A program made the position numbers and the translations under genes. Below, piece by piece: positions 6,178 to 7,202 of a stretch of 7,202 nucleotides of DNA. The DNA is from Thiotrichaceae bacterium (GTDB lineage: Bacteria > Pseudomonadota > Gammaproteobacteria > Thiotrichales > Thiotrichaceae), in contig WGBH01000491.1 of assembly GCA_015494435.1 (NCBI GenBank), positions 1-7,202 of the forward strand. Direction: 5' to 3'. How positions within the stretch are numbered: the stretch's first letter is position 1; every line of letters starts with the position of its first letter. Below the pieces are notes generated by a model that saw only the letters and a program-made list of their open reading frames with translations, made no database searches and was not told the origin of the DNA.

Positions 6178-6406
6178 AAACATTAAAGCATTGCTCGCTA
6201 TTTGAATTTTAAAATATACTTCCTGTTTTTAAGATGCTTATGGCTGAGGACTAAACAGGTTACAAAAACTTTAAGTTACGCATCTTAATTAAATTCTCAG
6301 TCCTAACTAGGTAGAATTACCTATCGGTATGGTGCATTTCTTTTAGACTAATTATGCAATACACCCAAGTGGTAATATCTAAAAAATTAGCGGCTCATTA
6401 TAGTGA

Positions 6407-6435
6407 TTGACCTTGACGGGGTAAACTGCTATCAA
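6407..6435 (+). promoter_or_regulatory. Probable sigma-70 promoter of the small exported protein gene
   Basis: TTGACC (6407-6412) and TATCAA (6430-6435) are separated by 17 bases, and TGC directly before the -10 makes it an extended type. A second TTGACG (6413-6418) would pair only with a poor hexamer. Transcription would begin near 6442, leaving an untranslated leader of about 100 bases. Confidence 0.6.
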
Positions 6436-6528
6436 TGTATTCTGTGATAAAAAACGAAGCGATTGCTGATCATTAAAATGAGTCTATCTTTATCTCATGG
6501 TAGGCAATGTCTAAACTAAAATCTCTCT

Positions 6529-6536
6529 AGGAGGAG
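6529..6536 (+). promoter_or_regulatory. Very strong ribosome binding site
   Basis: AGGAGGAG lies five bases before the ATG at 6542. It includes the full AGGAGG anti-16S core, the best in the window. Together with the good promoter it suggests abundant production of the small exported protein. Confidence 0.8.
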
Positions 6537-6541
6537 TCTTT

Positions 6542-6853
6542 ATGAAACTTATTTCAACTAAATCTTTCGCTACCGCTTGCATTGTAGCAACACTTTCATT
6601 CGGTACCGTATCAGCTGTTTTTGCAGGTGATGATGCAAAGGCGGCACTTGCAGAAGCTAAAAAAGCAACCGATGCAGCCAAAAAAGCAGGTTTTGAGTGG
6701 AGAGATTGGGGAAAAATGTACAAAAAAGCCAATGCTGCCATTAAAGATGGTAAAGCGGATCAGGCACTTAAAATTGCTAAGCAACTTACTTTTCAAGGCT
6801 TAGCAGCACAGGAACAAGCAAAGGTTGCTAAAAATGCAGGGCCACGCTTTTAA
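6542..6853 (+). CDS. Small exported helical protein, SoxXA-binding (SoxK-like) family candidate
   Basis: The 103-residue product has a clear signal peptide (MKLISTK, hydrophobic core, cleavage probably after A28 in AVFA|GDD), so the mature protein of about 75 residues should be periplasmic. It has no lipobox cysteine. The mature part is predicted all helical and Ala/Lys-rich: AALAEAKKATDAAKKAG (34-50), then EWRDWGKMYKKANAAIKDGK (52-71), then ALKIAKQLTFQGLAAQEQAK (75-94). The EWRD-GKM segment, followed by an amphipathic helix, a short DGK turn and a second helix with a Gln-rich end, resembles my memory of SoxK, which binds and stimulates the thiosulfate-oxidising cytochrome SoxXA. No sox gene is visible nearby, so this call rests on pattern recall and is tentative; a general small periplasmic helical protein is the alternative. 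The strong promoter and ribosome site imply high expression. That it is a gene is very likely. Confidence 0.8.
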   Translation: MKLISTKSFATACIVATLSFGTVSAVFAGDDAKAALAEAKKATDAAKKAGFEWRDWGKMYKKANAAIKDGKADQALKIAKQLTFQGLAAQEQAKVAKNAGPRF

Positions 6854-6903
6854 AATAGCTCTTTAAAGCGACACGTTAATTAAGTAGGTAGACACAATAA
6901 ATA

Positions 6904-7018
6904 TAATATTTTACTCGTTTATTTTCTTATCTTCTACGTTATTGTTGTCGTTGCGTAGCCCTGCTATGCGCCTCAACAATGTCTTGAATATCGAAAAATA
7001 AACATCGAAAATTTTATT
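6904..7018. repeat. About 115-base imperfect palindrome downstream of the small exported protein gene
   Basis: The centre pairs GCGTAGC (6953-6959) with GCTATGC (6963-6969), with one G-T wobble. ATTGTTG (6941-6947) pairs with CAACAAT (6974-6980). Further out GTTTATTTTC (6917-6926) matches the complement of GAAAAATAAAC (6993-7003) with one extra base, and AT-rich symmetry continues to the ends given. The GC-rich centre in AT-rich arms resembles the other long palindromes of this window. It lies between the gene and its terminator, so it would be transcribed into the mRNA tail. Confidence 0.5.
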
Positions 7019-7041
7019 AGGTTTATTATGTCCAGCTACTC

Positions 7042-7072
7042 AAAAAAGCCGAGATTGATTCTCGGCTTTTTT
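7042..7072 (+). terminator. Strong rho-independent terminator, probably bidirectional
   Basis: A perfect 13-bp stem, AAAAAAGCCGAGA (7042-7054) with TCTCGGCTTTTTT (7060-7072), closes a TTGAT loop. It has a T run on the right and a matching A run on the left, so it can stop transcripts from either direction. It lies about 190 bases after the small exported protein gene. Confidence 0.92.
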
Positions 7073-7101
7073 CTTTAAATATCACAAAATATCTTTTTGT
7101 C

Positions 7102-7127
7102 TATAGGGCTAAGAATAAAGTCCTATA
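7102..7127. repeat. Short hairpin near the window end
   Basis: TATAGGGCT (7102-7110) pairs with AGTCCTATA (7119-7127), with one G-T wobble, around the loop AAGAATAA. No T run follows on either strand, so it is not a typical terminator. It could be an operator or leader structure for a gene beyond the window. Confidence 0.35.
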
Positions 7128-7202
7128 TTGATACATTGATGATGATTAGCTTTAACTCCATGCTCCAGTTTTTAGCTATTGACTTATTCGCATAAATATA
7201 AT

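Larger units (their letters stand above)
6115..6541. promoter_or_regulatory. Divergent intergenic region between guaB and the small exported protein gene
   Basis: This 427-base interval has no gene that I can support. Minus-strand signals for guaB sit near 6115-6180 and plus-strand signals for the downstream gene at 6407-6536. Between them are a loose inverted repeat, TTAAGATGC (6229-6237) with GCATCTTAA (6280-6288), and a nested CCTGTTT (6222-6228) with AAACAGG (6253-6259). I recognise no riboswitch, tRNA or small RNA. Confidence 0.5.

Noticed and set aside
6184..6406. Purine or guanine riboswitch before guaB
   Set aside because: I could not find the three-helix junction motifs, and these leaders are not expected on guaB in gammaproteobacteria.
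7028..7078. Tiny 16-residue frame starting at ATG 7028
   Set aside because: It lies across the terminator stem, has no ribosome site and shows no protein-like pattern.
7179..7202. TTGACT and TATAAT hexamers at the very end of the window as a promoter
   Set aside because: The spacing is only 12 bases, too short for a sigma-70 promoter, and no correctly spaced -35 is visible for the TATAAT at 7197-7202.

Overview
The window looks like chromosomal DNA from a gammaproteobacterium of fairly low GC content. The guaB-guaA-tadA gene order, with GuaA at 525 residues and catalytic positions matching E. coli numbering, fits that group. A small exported protein resembling the SoxXA-binding (SoxK-like) family and several long intergenic palindromes suggest a sulfur-oxidising lineage such as the Thiotrichales (Beggiatoa-like). 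This placement is inference from recall, not from a search.

Layout. Positions 153-1145 (+) encode an exported, lysine-rich YfdX-family protein, closed by a hairpin terminator at 1233-1260. Positions 1261-1854 carry no recognisable gene but hold a dense series of inverted repeats. Next comes a type II toxin-antitoxin module: an intact Phd/YefM-type antitoxin (1855-2100) overlapping by ATGA a VapC-like PIN toxin (2097-2483). The toxin has a TGA at codon 12 but is otherwise full length. This module lies between two 39-base inverted repeats (1734-1772 and 2537-2575, 35 of 39 matching by eye). A convergent spacer with three hairpins (2484-2603) separates it from the minus-strand operon guaB (6114-4657), guaA (4643-3066) and tadA (3065-2604). 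Positions 6115-6541 form a divergent promoter region. The SoxK-like exported protein follows at 6542-6853 (+), then a 115-base imperfect palindrome (about 6904-7018) and a strong terminator (7042-7072). The last 130 bases hold no gene that I can see.

How the genes work together. GuaB (IMP to XMP) and GuaA (XMP to GMP) are consecutive steps of guanine nucleotide synthesis. TadA makes inosine-34 in tRNA and seems to be translated by coupling to guaA. The two exported proteins are both small, helical and lysine/alanine-rich, but nothing here shows that they interact.

I see no clear previously undescribed system. The most interesting signals are the TA module with a nonsense-broken toxin between long inverted repeats, the concentration of palindromic elements in the intergenic regions, and the SoxK-like protein standing apart from any sox genes in view.
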